From Haloferax larsenii JCM 13917 (GTDB lineage Archaea > Halobacteriota > Halobacteria > Halobacteriales > Haloferacaceae), in assembly GCF_000336955.1 (NCBI RefSeq), contig NZ_AOLI01000009.1:1-64000 (forward strand): a DNA stretch of 64,000 nucleotides, read 5' to 3'. Positions within the stretch are counted from its first letter, which is position 1. The number at the start of each line of letters is the position of its first letter. The notes under the pieces were generated by a model. It was not told the DNA's origin and searched no databases. It saw only the letters and a list, made by a program, of their open reading frames with translations. Both the position numbers and the translations under genes were made by a program. Below are positions 1-7,700 of this stretch, piece after piece.

Positions 1-396
1 GCGGAAGGCGGCCGCGTCGTCGCGTGCGGGGTCGAACGTAATCGGGTAGAAGCCGACCTTGTCGGCGTAGCCTTCGGAGACGGAGTGAATCTGAACCTCG
101 CGAAGGGCGCTGATGAGGACCGGACAGACGGTCATGCAGTTGGTGAAAAAGAACGTGTGGAAGTGCGGCACGTCGATGTCGCGGACGGCGACGTCGGTCC
201 CGCTGAGTGGGTCTCGGAGCGTGACGTCAGGAACCTGCTGTCCCCACGCGGGGTACGGGAGTTGCTCGCTCGTCACGTCGTTTTCGCGGTCGGGTTTCGA
301 AAGCGAGACGTTCGGGTTTCCGCCGCCGCCCAGACAGCCGGCGAGCCCGATTGCCGCACCAGTGCCCACGGTGCGGAGGTAGGTTCGTCGATTCAT
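1..396 (-). CDS. Sco1/SenC-family lipoprotein, 3' part outside window
   Basis: The visible 132 codons start at ATG 396 and run off the left edge, so the C-terminal half is missing. The N-terminus has an arginine pair, a hydrophobic stretch and a lipobox LAGC (Cys21), so the protein is probably exported and lipid-anchored on the outer face of the membrane. A CxxxC pair (Cys87, Cys91, in NCMTVCP) is the copper/thiol motif of the Sco1 family. That family delivers copper to, or reduces cysteines of, cytochrome oxidase subunit II. The distal Sco histidine lies outside the window. It is divergent from the Tat lipoprotein gene that follows and sits near CcdA and two thioredoxin-fold lipoproteins, which fits an extracytoplasmic redox role. 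Confidence 0.85.
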   Translation of the reverse strand, partial: MNRRTYLRTVGTGAAIGLAGCLGGGGNPNVSLSKPDRENDVTSEQLPYPAWGQQVPDVTLRDPLSGTDVAVRDIDVPHFHTFFFTNCMTVCPVLISALREVQIHSVSEGYADKVGFYPITFDPARDDAAAFR

Positions 397-525
397 TACC
401 GACGTTATCGGTCCGAGAGCTAAATGCCGTTTGGTGTGCGTTTCGAACGCCAAGCCGTCGGTTTGGATTCGAGAGGCGAACCAATTTCAGGCGCACACCA
501 GAACCCACTTGCTTTCGAGGGCCAA

Positions 526-1821
526 ATGCAGGGTATGTTCGATGGGGAGTCATCCCGCAGAGCGTTCCTGAAAGCCGCCGTCGCAGCAGGCGGTGCAGCG
601 GCGCTTTCAGCGTGCCTCGACAGGGCACCCGACGAACCGGTCCCGTCGGGAACCGACGACCCCGCCGCCCTCCCGACTCGACAGCACGCCTGGAACGACG
701 CGTGTCGGACCGACGAATACGGAAACGTCGAGATTCCGTCCCATCAGATTCTGCTCTATCTGACTCTCGACGGCGACGGCCCGCCGACGAAATCGGAGCG
801 TGAGACCACCGAGAACGCCTTCCGCGTGCTCGACCGCGCATACGAACGAAGCCACGACGGACTGCTCTGGTCTGTCGCCTACTCGCCGCGGTACTTCTCT
901 CGCTTCGACGAGCCACTCCCAGAGTCACTCGACTTACCCGAACCGCGAGCCCTCTCGCCGTTCGAGACGCCGGAATTCGACCGACAGGACACACTCGTCC
1001 ACCTCGCATCTGACAGAGCGGACGTCGTCTTGGAAGCAGAGCAGGCGCTCACGGGCGAGGTGGACGAGGCAAACGGTGTCGCGGTCGACACCGACCTCTC
1101 GGGCGTCTTTTCGGTCGCTGCCAGACGCACCGGGTTCGTCGGCTCCGGCCTGCCGGCGAAACACCAGTCGGACGTGAACGGCATCCCCGACGGCAACCCC
1201 GTCCCGAAGGCGTCGCCGCTGTTCATGGGCTTCAAAGCCGGGTTCGCCAAGAATCAGGCCACCGAGGACTACGTCACGCTCGACGACGGGCCGTTCGCGG
1301 GCGGCACGACGAAACACGTCGCCAACGTCCGGCAGCGACTCTCCGACTGGTACGACGAAGAAGACCGGTACCACCGCGTGATGAAGTTGTTCTCGCCCGG
1401 GCACGCCGAGGGCGAACTGGTCGACGGAATCGGTGCGAACCTCGGCGACGACAGCGGTATCGACGACATGGTCGACCGCATCCGCGACGACGCCGAAGAG
1501 TTCGGCCACGTCGGCCACGCCCAGAAAGCGGCCCGCGCCAACCGCGACGAGGATGGAAACGTCAAACTCCTCCGGCGTCACTTCGAGTCGGCAGACGACG
1601 GCGTCGCCAGCCTGCACTTCCCCTCGCTTCAGCGCGGAATCTCGGATTTCGAGGCGGTCCGCGAGGCGATGAACGGCACCGACCTCACCGACATTCCGAC
1701 CATCCGCCAGCGGGTGAACAACGGGATTTTGGAGTACATCTTCGTCAAGCACCGCGGGAACTTCCTCGTGCCGCCGCGGGAGATTCGCGCGTTGCCGACG
1801 CCGACGGGCGACGCGCCGTAA
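526..1821 (+). CDS. Tat lipoprotein, possibly DyP-peroxidase-like
   Basis: About 431 residues. The frame is open from 424, but the Tat motif SSRRAFLK followed by a hydrophobic segment and lipobox LSAC argues for ATG 526 (or 535). The exported domain is rich in Asp, His and Arg, and has a GFKAGF segment and the late segment LHFPSLQRGISDF, which recall the fold of dye-decolorizing peroxidases. I do not see a complete DyP heme signature, so peroxidase activity is only an inference. Being divergent from the Sco-like gene suggests a shared redox or metal role at the cell surface. It may belong to a haloarchaeal domain-of-unknown-function family. Confidence 0.7.
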   Translation: MQGMFDGESSRRAFLKAAVAAGGAAALSACLDRAPDEPVPSGTDDPAALPTRQHAWNDACRTDEYGNVEIPSHQILLYLTLDGDGPPTKSERETTENAFRVLDRAYERSHDGLLWSVAYSPRYFSRFDEPLPESLDLPEPRALSPFETPEFDRQDTLVHLASDRADVVLEAEQALTGEVDEANGVAVDTDLSGVFSVAARRTGFVGSGLPAKHQSDVNGIPDGNPVPKASPLFMGFKAGFAKNQATEDYVTLDDGPFAGGTTKHVANVRQRLSDWYDEEDRYHRVMKLFSPGHAEGELVDGIGANLGDDSGIDDMVDRIRDDAEEFGHVGHAQKAARANRDEDGNVKLLRRHFESADDGVASLHFPSLQRGISDFEAVREAMNGTDLTDIPTIRQRVNNGILEYIFVKHRGNFLVPPREIRALPTPTGDAP

Positions 1822-1862
1822 CTGTCTTCGGGCCGCTTCGAGAACCACCCTGAAAGAGACCG

Positions 1863-1991
1863 ATGACGCTCGTCCAACTCACCCTCGAAAACTCGGGGCG
1901 ACTCGTCCAGTTCGTCGTCGGAGTCGTCTTCTTGTTCGGTGTGTTTCCCGCGGTGTACGTCCTCGGACGACTGTTCGACCGGGTGTTCTAA
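1863..1991 (+). CDS. Small single-span membrane protein (42 aa)
   Basis: A short frame from ATG 1863 to TAA 1991 encodes 42 residues with one hydrophobic helix (about residues 16-36, VQFVVGVVFLFGVFPAVYVL) flanked by charged ends. It starts 41 bases after the Tat lipoprotein stop, so it is likely cotranscribed with it. The composition is that of a bitopic membrane peptide, and codons are G/C-ending as in its neighbours, which supports translation. No family is recognised. It could be an accessory peptide of the upstream lipoprotein. Confidence 0.5.
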   Translation: MTLVQLTLENSGRLVQFVVGVVFLFGVFPAVYVLGRLFDRVF

Positions 1992-2012
1992 TCGGTGCGG
2001 CGGTACGCCGTC

Positions 2013-2681
2013 TCAGACGTACCCGAGGAACGAAAGCGCTAGCCAAATCTGCCAGCCACCGGCCAGCACCATCACGACGGCGGCGACTTTCTGCACCGAC
2101 CCGATGTACTGCGACAGCGACCTGATTCGACCGCTTCCGAGAGCGGCCAGTACAGTCACGATGGCGAGGGGGAGCGCCGCCGCCAGCGCGTACGCACCAA
2201 GCGAAATCACGGCCTGTGGCGTCGGCAGCGCGAGTGATTGCGCGACGACGCCGAAGAAGATAGGGACGACGCAGCCCGCCGCAGCGAGACCGTACACCGC
2301 CCCGAAGATGCCGAACCCGGCAACCGAAGACCGGTACTGGGGTAGGACGACGTGGAGGTTCGGCGCTCGACCAGTGTACAGGAGGACACCGAAGACGACG
2401 AGCGCCGCGCCGACGATTGGCTCGAAGAGGGCGATTCGAGAGGCGATTTGCTGCCCGACGAGGACGAGAACGCCGGCGATGGCGGCGAGGACGACGAGCG
2501 CCGCGAGCGAGGCGACACCCCCGCGAACCACGGCCCCGCCGAGGTCGGCCTCCTCACGCGAGAGGTAGTAGCCGACGTAGCCCGGAAGCAGCGGGTAGGC
2601 GCATGGGGCGAAGAACGTCGTGACACCCGCGCCCACCGCGAACGCGAGCGTCCCGGCGAAGGCGGGGTCGAGACCGAGCAT
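2013..2681 (-). CDS. ccdA: CcdA-type cytochrome c biogenesis / thiol-disulfide transporter
   Basis: 222 residues, about six membrane helices, typical CcdA length. It has the hallmark APCAYPLLPGY segment with Cys27 in helix 1, and a second Cys in the GCVVPIFFG segment of helix 4. In the CcdA/DsbD family this pair relays electrons from cytoplasmic thioredoxin to exported thiol proteins. ATG 2681 overlaps the stop of the TlpA-like gene (ATGA at 2680-2683), so the two are translationally coupled and probably work as a pair, CcdA reducing the lipoprotein. Confidence 0.92.
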   Translation of the reverse strand: MLGLDPAFAGTLAFAVGAGVTTFFAPCAYPLLPGYVGYYLSREEADLGGAVVRGGVASLAALVVLAAIAGVLVLVGQQIASRIALFEPIVGAALVVFGVLLYTGRAPNLHVVLPQYRSSVAGFGIFGAVYGLAAAGCVVPIFFGVVAQSLALPTPQAVISLGAYALAAALPLAIVTVLAALGSGRIRSLSQYIGSVQKVAAVVMVLAGGWQIWLALSFLGYV

Positions 2682-3262
2682 CAGCGCACGTCCTCGAGCG
2701 CCTCCCGGATGTTCGACTCGCTGGCGAGTCCGCGGTGCGTCCACGTTTTGGTGCCGCTCTCGTCGAAGACGACGAGGTACGGAAGACCGTTTGCGCGTAC
2801 AGCACGCATGAGTTCGCTCTCGGGGTCGTGGCCGACGGTCCAGTTGCCGTCGTGGTCGGCCCACCACGACCGGATATCGTCCATGGTGAGGCCGCCGCCG
2901 AGTCGTTCGTTCGTGACCGAGACGAAGGCCACGTCGTCGCCGAACTCGTCGTGGAGCGTCCGAAGCGACTCCATCTGCGCGACACACGGCGCACACCACG
3001 TGGCGAAGAGGTCGAGGATGGTCGGCGTCCCCGCGACTGGGACACTGACCTCGCCCGCTTCGGACCCCTGTGCGTCGATGGTATCGACGACTAACGGGAG
3101 GTCGCCACTGGCGGCGGACTCGGTGGACTCAGTGGCCGTTTCGGCCGTGTCAGTGGAACCGGCAGTATCGTCGGTTCCGCCGGGCGAACCGCCGCCGAGA
3201 CACCCGGCGATTCCCGAGAGGCCGACGCCCGCGAGTGCGCCGAGGTATCGACGGCGTCTCAC
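2681..3262 (-). CDS. TlpA/ResA-like thioredoxin lipoprotein
   Basis: 193 residues from a GTG start. An in-frame stop lies just upstream, and the signal RRRRYLGALAG followed by lipobox IAGC (Cys21) begins directly at this GTG. A Ser/Thr/Glu-rich linker (residues 25-53) precedes a thioredoxin fold with the active site WCAPC (Cys90, Cys93). TlpA/ResA proteins are membrane-tethered reductants for apocytochromes or copper-site cysteines. It overlaps ccdA by four bases, so CcdA is its likely electron donor. A mini-ORF ends exactly on its GTG. Confidence 0.9.
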   Translation of the reverse strand: MRRRRYLGALAGVGLSGIAGCLGGGSPGGTDDTAGSTDTAETATESTESAASGDLPLVVDTIDAQGSEAGEVSVPVAGTPTILDLFATWCAPCVAQMESLRTLHDEFGDDVAFVSVTNERLGGGLTMDDIRSWWADHDGNWTVGHDPESELMRAVRANGLPYLVVFDESGTKTWTHRGLASESNIREALEDVR

Positions 3263-3315
3263 GGGCCATCACCTCGGCGTCTCGGCATCGCCAATCGCGT
3301 CGCGTTCATACGCAT
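3259..3315 (-). promoter_or_regulatory. Possible upstream mini-ORF coupled to the TlpA-like gene
   Basis: On the minus strand ATG 3315 (or in-frame ATG 3309) opens an 18- or 16-codon frame whose TGA (3261-3259) overlaps the GTG start (3262-3260) of the lipoprotein gene. A weak TATA-like element (TTTAGG, about 3333-3338) lies about 27 bases before ATG 3309, the distance expected of a leaderless transcript. The peptide is short and basic with no recognisable function. I infer reinitiation or coupling, not a functional peptide. Confidence 0.3.
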
Positions 3316-3396
3316 GGCTAGTTCGTTTCCCCCTAAAGAACCGCTGGTGTCGTGCGCGAATCGCGCTTCAGAGATGGTGTGTGTCTCGAATTCGGC

Positions 3397-4086
3397 TTAT
3401 CGGGCGTTCTCGATGGCGGATTTCAGGTCTTCCCACCGCGCGGGGACCTGCTCGCCGTTCACGAGGACGGTCGGGGTCCCCTGGAAGCCACGGTTCTCCA
3501 CGGCGTCTTTTCGTTGCGCTTCGAGGAGTGGTCGATAGCGGTCGCGAGAGGCGGCAGCGGCGACCGAACATCCGTCGAGACCGGCGTCGTTCGCGAGGTC
3601 ACGGAGCGTCGAGAGGGACGCTTGGGTGTCGTTGCCACCGAACGTGGATTGGTTCTCGAACAGCGTGTGCGCGAAGGCGAAGAACGTCTCGTCATCGGCT
3701 TCGTCCTGTGCCGCGCGGGCGGCGGAGGCACCTTTCCACGACCACCACTCTTTGACCGGGAGCGGGAAGTCGTGGTGTCGGTACTGGACGACGCCGTCGG
3801 CGACGTACTCGGACTCGACCTGCGGAAGAACCTCCAGCGAGAAGGTCGCACAGTGAGGACAGGCGAAGTCTTCCCACGCATCGACGACGACAGGCGCGTC
3901 GTCGGGGCCCATCGTGGGTGTCGGGAGGGAATCGACTGGCTCGCGCTCCTCGATGCTGCAGCCGAGCGAAGCGATTGGGTCTTCTCCGTCGCTCTGGCTG
4001 TCACCACCGTTACCGAGGCACCCGGCAGTACCGAGCACCGCCGCCCCGGCCGTTGCTGCGAGGAACCTGCGTCGGGTCTGTTGCAT
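3397..4086 (-). CDS. DsbA-like thioredoxin-fold lipoprotein
   Basis: 229 residues from ATG 4086. The frame is open further upstream, but a twin-arginine signal QTRRRFLAATAG with lipobox TAGC (Cys23) fixes the start, and a TATA-like CCTAAG sits about 27 bases before it. The mature part has the DsbA/DsbG-type site CPHC (Cys76, Cys79) and a late GTPTVLVNG, which carries the cis-proline of this fold. It likely oxidises or isomerises thiols of exported proteins, or holds oxidised substrates. It lies next to CcdA and TlpA-like genes, completing an oxidising/reducing set. Confidence 0.9.
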   Translation of the reverse strand: MQQTRRRFLAATAGAAVLGTAGCLGNGGDSQSDGEDPIASLGCSIEEREPVDSLPTPTMGPDDAPVVVDAWEDFACPHCATFSLEVLPQVESEYVADGVVQYRHHDFPLPVKEWWSWKGASAARAAQDEADDETFFAFAHTLFENQSTFGGNDTQASLSTLRDLANDAGLDGCSVAAAASRDRYRPLLEAQRKDAVENRGFQGTPTVLVNGEQVPARWEDLKSAIENAR

Positions 4087-4249
4087 AGCCGTTGTGAAGG
4101 GTGTCCCGTACTTAGGCCCACCGAGGTCTGTCGTTGGCGTCGAGTCGGCTGCCGAAACCGACGCGTTCGAGTCAGACGCCGAGAACGACACGCTGGAGCC
4201 TGCTGTCGAGAACGACACGTCTTAACGCGCTCGTCGCATCTCTGCAGTC

Positions 4250-4600
4250 GTGCCAACCGTCCACTTCCGCGGGCGCGAAATCGAATGTGACCGCGGTGCA
4301 GTCCTCCGGGACGTCCTCCGCGAGGCCGGGGAGTCACCGTACAACGGGAACGCGTCGTGGGCCAACTGCCGGGGTGTCGGCTGTTGTGGGACGTGTGCGG
4401 TCTCCGTCGAAGGCCCGGTCACTCACCGGACGAAGATGGAGGGCTGGCGTCTGAACTTCCCGCCGCACGACGGGCAACTCGGCGTCCGACTATCGTGTCA
4501 AACGCTCGTGCTGGGAGACCTCTGGGTCGAGAAGTATCCCGGATTCTGGGGTGAGGAGATGCCCGAAGCCGAGGATGACGAGACGGAAGGCAGCGACTAG
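4250..4600 (+). CDS. 2Fe-2S ferredoxin
   Basis: 116 residues from GTG 4250; a TATA-like CTTAAC 26 bases upstream suggests a leaderless transcript. Four cysteines fit a [2Fe-2S] site: Cys40, Cys46, Cys49 (CX5CX2C) and Cys83. Cys45 is an extra residue next to the site. The CX5CX2C spacing matches adrenodoxin/ISC-type more than plant-type ferredoxins, and it lacks the long N-terminal extension of the abundant haloarchaeal plant-type ferredoxin. It shares its upstream region with the divergent DsbA-like gene. The partner is unknown; the C-terminal tail is acidic. Confidence 0.88.
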   Translation: MPTVHFRGREIECDRGAVLRDVLREAGESPYNGNASWANCRGVGCCGTCAVSVEGPVTHRTKMEGWRLNFPPHDGQLGVRLSCQTLVLGDLWVEKYPGFWGEEMPEAEDDETEGSD

Positions 4601-4666
4601 CGTCGCCGGGGCGGGTCGCCGTGGGCAATCATCGTTCTTTTATTCGGTGACGCGGAAGTGAGGAGT

Positions 4667-4885
4667 ATGAGCTTCGAGAAGGACGACAAGGTCGTTCTGC
4701 ACGACAAACACAGCGAGTTCGACGGCGAAACCGGGACGGTCACGCAGGTCATCGAGAGCATGTTCGGCGAGCCGACCTACACCATCAGCTTCGACGAGGG
4801 ACAGGAAGTCGGCATCCCGCAGGACCAGCTCGTCGCCGCCGGCGAAGCCGGAGACGCCGAAGACGCCGAAGCAGACGAAGAGTAA
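4667..4885 (+). CDS. Small acidic DUF1918-like protein
   Basis: 72 residues from ATG 4667. A TATA-like CTTTTATT lies about 27 bases upstream, so the nearer ATG is preferred over GTG 4658. The first 57 residues form a compact beta-rich unit (KVVLHDKHSEFDGETGTV, then EPTYTISFDEGQEVGIP) resembling DUF1918 or SH3/KOW-like barrels. The tail is a run of Glu/Asp/Ala. The role is unknown; nucleic-acid or protein binding is possible. Confidence 0.75.
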   Translation: MSFEKDDKVVLHDKHSEFDGETGTVTQVIESMFGEPTYTISFDEGQEVGIPQDQLVAAGEAGDAEDAEADEE

Positions 4886-4933
4886 CCTTCCGCACCGCCT
4901 CACCCGCGACATTTCTACATACGAACACACACG

Positions 4934-5362
4934 ATGGCACGCGTTCCCTTTCACTACATAGACCTCCGCACGTTCTGCTACGAGACGGAAGACGACAAAC
5001 GGGTCGAGGCGGCCCTCCGGACGTTCCTCCCCGAGGACTTCGAGATAGAGCGAATGGAGAGCACCGGACACCACGGCGACCGCATCATCGTCTTCTCCGC
5101 GCGAGTCGAGCGCGCCGACGAGGTGCGCTACGTGCTCTCGAAGATTCGCGACCTCCCCGACTTCGAGGGACTGCTGGACGAACTAGACGACCGCGTGACC
5201 GACAACACCGAGTTCTTCCTCCGACTCGACAAGCAGGCCGCATTCAAGGGAGAACCGCGGCGCGGGAACGGACTCACCCTCCGGGCCAAAGTCGAGGCGT
5301 ACCCGGCGAAAAAGGAAGCCGCAGTCGAGAACGCCCGTGAGGCGCTTCTCGGCGACGAGTAG
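4934..5362 (+). CDS. RNA-binding protein, COG1325-type (exosome-associated)
   Basis: 142 residues from ATG 4934. The N-terminal part (VPFHYIDLRTFCYETEDDKRV) and the late LDKQAAFKGEPRRGNG are characteristic of a small archaeal family predicted to bind RNA and often linked to exosome or ribosome-biogenesis genes. Length is normal. It follows the small acidic protein after 48 bases and may have its own promoter. Assignment is from remembered family features; the molecular activity has not been deduced here. Confidence 0.8.
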   Translation: MARVPFHYIDLRTFCYETEDDKRVEAALRTFLPEDFEIERMESTGHHGDRIIVFSARVERADEVRYVLSKIRDLPDFEGLLDELDDRVTDNTEFFLRLDKQAAFKGEPRRGNGLTLRAKVEAYPAKKEAAVENAREALLGDE

Positions 5363-5398
5363 CGAAAGTCGTCAGGCTCTCTTCTCTTCAGTTTCGTC

Positions 5399-5962
5399 TC
5401 AGTTTTCGGTCCACTTGATAGAACAGCCCTGTGACGGGTACGCTTCGACGGGAATGTCGTCACCGGCGAGGACCGCTTCGACCGCGTCGCGCATCTCGTA
5501 GTCGGTCACTTCGTCGTCGGGACTCATCGCGTCGTCGATACGGGAGTGGAACACGAGTTCGAACGCGTCACCGGTGTTCTCGAAGAGGAACGGGTCGGGC
5601 GTACAGACCGCGCCGTAGGCTCTCGCCACATCCTGACTCTCGTCGCGGAGATACGCGGTGTAGTCGATAGTGCCGTCGGCGACGAGTTCTTGCATCCGTT
5701 CGAACGAGTCGTCCGGGTAGTCTTCGTCGTCGTTCGGGTTGATGCCGACGACCGCGAGGTCGTCGTACGCGTCGGCGAGATAGTTCAGTTCGTCGAACTT
5801 CGCTTTCGCGTACGGGCAGTGGTTGCACGTGAACACGACGAGGAGCGCGTCGGAGTCGGCAAACGAGTCGAGTGAGTACGTCTCGCCGTCGGCACCAGGG
5901 AGTTCGAAGTCGGGTGCTTCGTCGCCGTGTTCCAGTTCCGAATCGGATTCCATCAAGACCAT
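5399..5962 (-). CDS. Peroxiredoxin/thioredoxin-family protein (AhpC/TSA fold)
   Basis: 187 residues. ATG 5962 has a TATA-like CTTTAG about 27 bases upstream, and ATG 5953 is an alternative. No signal peptide, so cytoplasmic. It opens with the AhpC-type GDEAPDFELPGADG and has CNHCPYA (Cys46, Cys49) where a peroxidatic or CxxC pair sits. The later GAVCTPDPFLF and the C-terminal GCSIKW are typical of a thioredoxin-family group often annotated alkyl-hydroperoxide reductase-like. It likely reduces peroxides or disulfides. It converges on the RNA-binding protein gene. Confidence 0.87.
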   Translation of the reverse strand: MVLMESDSELEHGDEAPDFELPGADGETYSLDSFADSDALLVVFTCNHCPYAKAKFDELNYLADAYDDLAVVGINPNDDEDYPDDSFERMQELVADGTIDYTAYLRDESQDVARAYGAVCTPDPFLFENTGDAFELVFHSRIDDAMSPDDEVTDYEMRDAVEAVLAGDDIPVEAYPSQGCSIKWTEN

Positions 5963-6027
5963 ACCACGGGATTGGAACTCAGGAGACTAAAGCCGTTGGC
6001 CCCTCCCCGACGGTGTGTCCGCCCGAA

Positions 6028-6453
6028 TCACTCGACAGAGACAAGAAAGACGGCGATGACGGCGAACGCGATTCCAGCGGCTTTTCGCGCCGTGACGGGT
6101 TCGCCGAGTGCGACGATACCCACGACCGAGGAGACGGCGAGGAACATCCCGAAGACAGGGGCGACGATGGACACGGGACCGAGCGCGAGCGCCCGGTAGT
6201 ACGAGAGGATACCGACCGCCAGACAGATACCGGCGAAGACGACGTAGGGGAGTTTCGAACTGACGATAGAGTCGGAGACGTTCTGCCCGGAGACGACGAT
6301 GACGCCGAGCGTGGCGGTGACGAGGATACCGTTCGCGACGAGGGCGGCCACGTCGCTCGGAATCTTCCCTTGCCCGGTCGTCGCGACCTTCATCAGCGGT
6401 GCGACGAGCGAGTACGCACCGAGTGCGATGACAGCCCACGAGAGATAGTTCAC
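6028..6453 (-). CDS. Single-domain EamA/DMT-family transporter
   Basis: About 141 residues from GTG 6453; reading further upstream gives non-membrane sequence, so GTG is the best start. It has five predicted helices and the EamA landmarks YYRALALGPVSIVAPV and ALGEPVTARKAAGI. Most EamA exporters carry two such domains in about 290 residues; this is a one-domain form, which would have to act as a dimer. Substrate unknown. The gene lies just upstream of the peroxiredoxin gene on the same strand. Confidence 0.82.
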   Translation of the reverse strand: MNYLSWAVIALGAYSLVAPLMKVATTGQGKIPSDVAALVANGILVTATLGVIVVSGQNVSDSIVSSKLPYVVFAGICLAVGILSYYRALALGPVSIVAPVFGMFLAVSSVVGIVALGEPVTARKAAGIAFAVIAVFLVSVE

Positions 6454-6654
6454 TGAATAATCACCGTTCGGGTACGGGGTCTCCGTGGGGTATAGGGTTA
6501 CGATTCGCCGAAACGAGCGTGACGCTGTAGCAAATTGTGTCGAGTCGTGGTGAGAGTTTACTAGGTCGTAGTAATACCATTCAGAATTTGAACTAGTAGA
6601 GTGAATTTTGAGATGTAGGAAACGTTTATCAAGTATTGTGGTGTATAGGTAGAC

Positions 6655-6852
6655 ATGTCCCAGGAAGTATCCCCCTCGGTCACCGCACACACGTGGGACG
6701 ACCCGACCCGCTGCCCGTTTTGCCTCGCACAACTGGAGAGCGAAGGAGCAGGATTCATCGACCACCTCGACGAGAGCCCAATCTGCCAACAAGGATTCGG
6801 CATGTGGCGCGACGCCGTCGCAGACGACGTCGGCGGCGAGTGGTCCGGGTAA
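6655..6852 (+). CDS. Small zinc-finger-like protein (65 aa)
   Basis: 65 residues from ATG 6655 in a relatively AT-rich surrounding (6530-6655), which supplies an archaeal promoter. Cys20, Cys23, His37 and Cys44 give a CX2C-X13-H-X6-C pattern (TRCPFCLAQL then DHLDESPIC), a likely zinc-binding mini-domain. It belongs to the large set of small zinc-finger proteins common in haloarchaea; the exact family is not certain. Possible roles are nucleic-acid or protein binding. Confidence 0.75.
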   Translation: MSQEVSPSVTAHTWDDPTRCPFCLAQLESEGAGFIDHLDESPICQQGFGMWRDAVADDVGGEWSG

Positions 6853-6900
6853 GCGACCGTCACTCCCCTTTTCCAAAAATAGTCGACGACGGATACTCGG

Positions 6901-7347
6901 TTATCCGGACAGCGTGCCGAGTTGTTCCATCATGTCCATCGTGTCTGCGCTGTTCCACTGCTCGACGACGAGGCCGCCCTCGAAGCGGACTTCGAACATC
7001 CCCCAGGTGTCGATTTTCCGGTTCGTCGCGGGAATCTCTCCCTGCGGACTTTCGAGCGTTCCGTCGTGGGTCCCCGTGAGTCGGTAGCGGCCGTAGACGA
7101 ACTCGTCTCTCGCAATCACGTCGAAGACTTCGATGTGGAAATCGGAGAACGCGTCGTGGTACTTCTTCGCCCAGTCCTTGACGTCCTGCGTCCCGACTAA
7201 CCCATCTGGCTCGGTCACGGCGTGCGTTTCGGCCAACGGGTCGTACATCTCGTCGACGATGTCGTAGTTCCCTTTGTTCCACAACTCTTCGGCAATCCGA
7301 AGCGCTGTCTCTCGGTTCTGTTGCTCCTGTTCGGTCGTTGCTGACAT
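6901..7347 (-). CDS. SnoaL-like/ester cyclase family protein
   Basis: 148 residues from ATG 7347. The N-terminal helix (QNRETALRIAEELWNKGNYDIVDEMY) followed by the beta sheet ending EVRFEGGLVVEQWNSADTM is the NTF2-like fold of the SnoaL polyketide-cyclase family. Haloarchaeal members are annotated ester cyclases, but the substrate cannot be told from sequence. No operon partners: the gene converges on the small zinc-finger gene. Confidence 0.85.
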   Translation of the reverse strand: MSATTEQEQQNRETALRIAEELWNKGNYDIVDEMYDPLAETHAVTEPDGLVGTQDVKDWAKKYHDAFSDFHIEVFDVIARDEFVYGRYRLTGTHDGTLESPQGEIPATNRKIDTWGMFEVRFEGGLVVEQWNSADTMDMMEQLGTLSG

Positions 7348-7500
7348 CTCTACTCCCCCATGCTGAGAGACGACCGGTGACGACTTAGTAATGAATTGTT
7401 GCTGTCACGAACGTCCAGAGAGAATTCAACGAACGGTGTCGTTCAGGTTAACTTGCGACGGACTCAGAAGTCAAAAACTATCAGTGGTTAAACAATAGTG

Positions 7501-7674
7501 GTGTTCGTGCCCGAAACTGTCTCGCCAGTCGCGGTCTTCGTCCCCGCAATCGTCTTCGGCGGCATCGGTCTCTTCGTGTTCGACACGCTCGGGGCCGGTA
7601 TCGGGGTCGTCCTCGGCGTCGCAATCGGCGTCCTCATGAGTCGCAGCGAGCGCCCTCGTGAGAACGCCGGTTAG
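7501..7674 (+). CDS. Small hydrophobic membrane protein (57 aa)
   Basis: Frame from GTG 7501 (or GTG 7507) to TAG 7674. The translation is strongly hydrophobic with two short spans: PVAVFVPAIVFGGIGLFVF and a Gly/Val-rich second span ending VGIGVLM-like, then a polar tail. It is preceded by an AT-rich stretch (7460-7500) that could hold the promoter. Codon ends are G/C-rich as in the neighbours. No family recognised; a two-helix hairpin is likely. Confidence 0.5.
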   Translation: MFVPETVSPVAVFVPAIVFGGIGLFVFDTLGAGIGVVLGVAIGVLMSRSERPRENAG

Positions 7675-7700
7675 GTGCCTATCGCGGTACCAGTGGCCGA

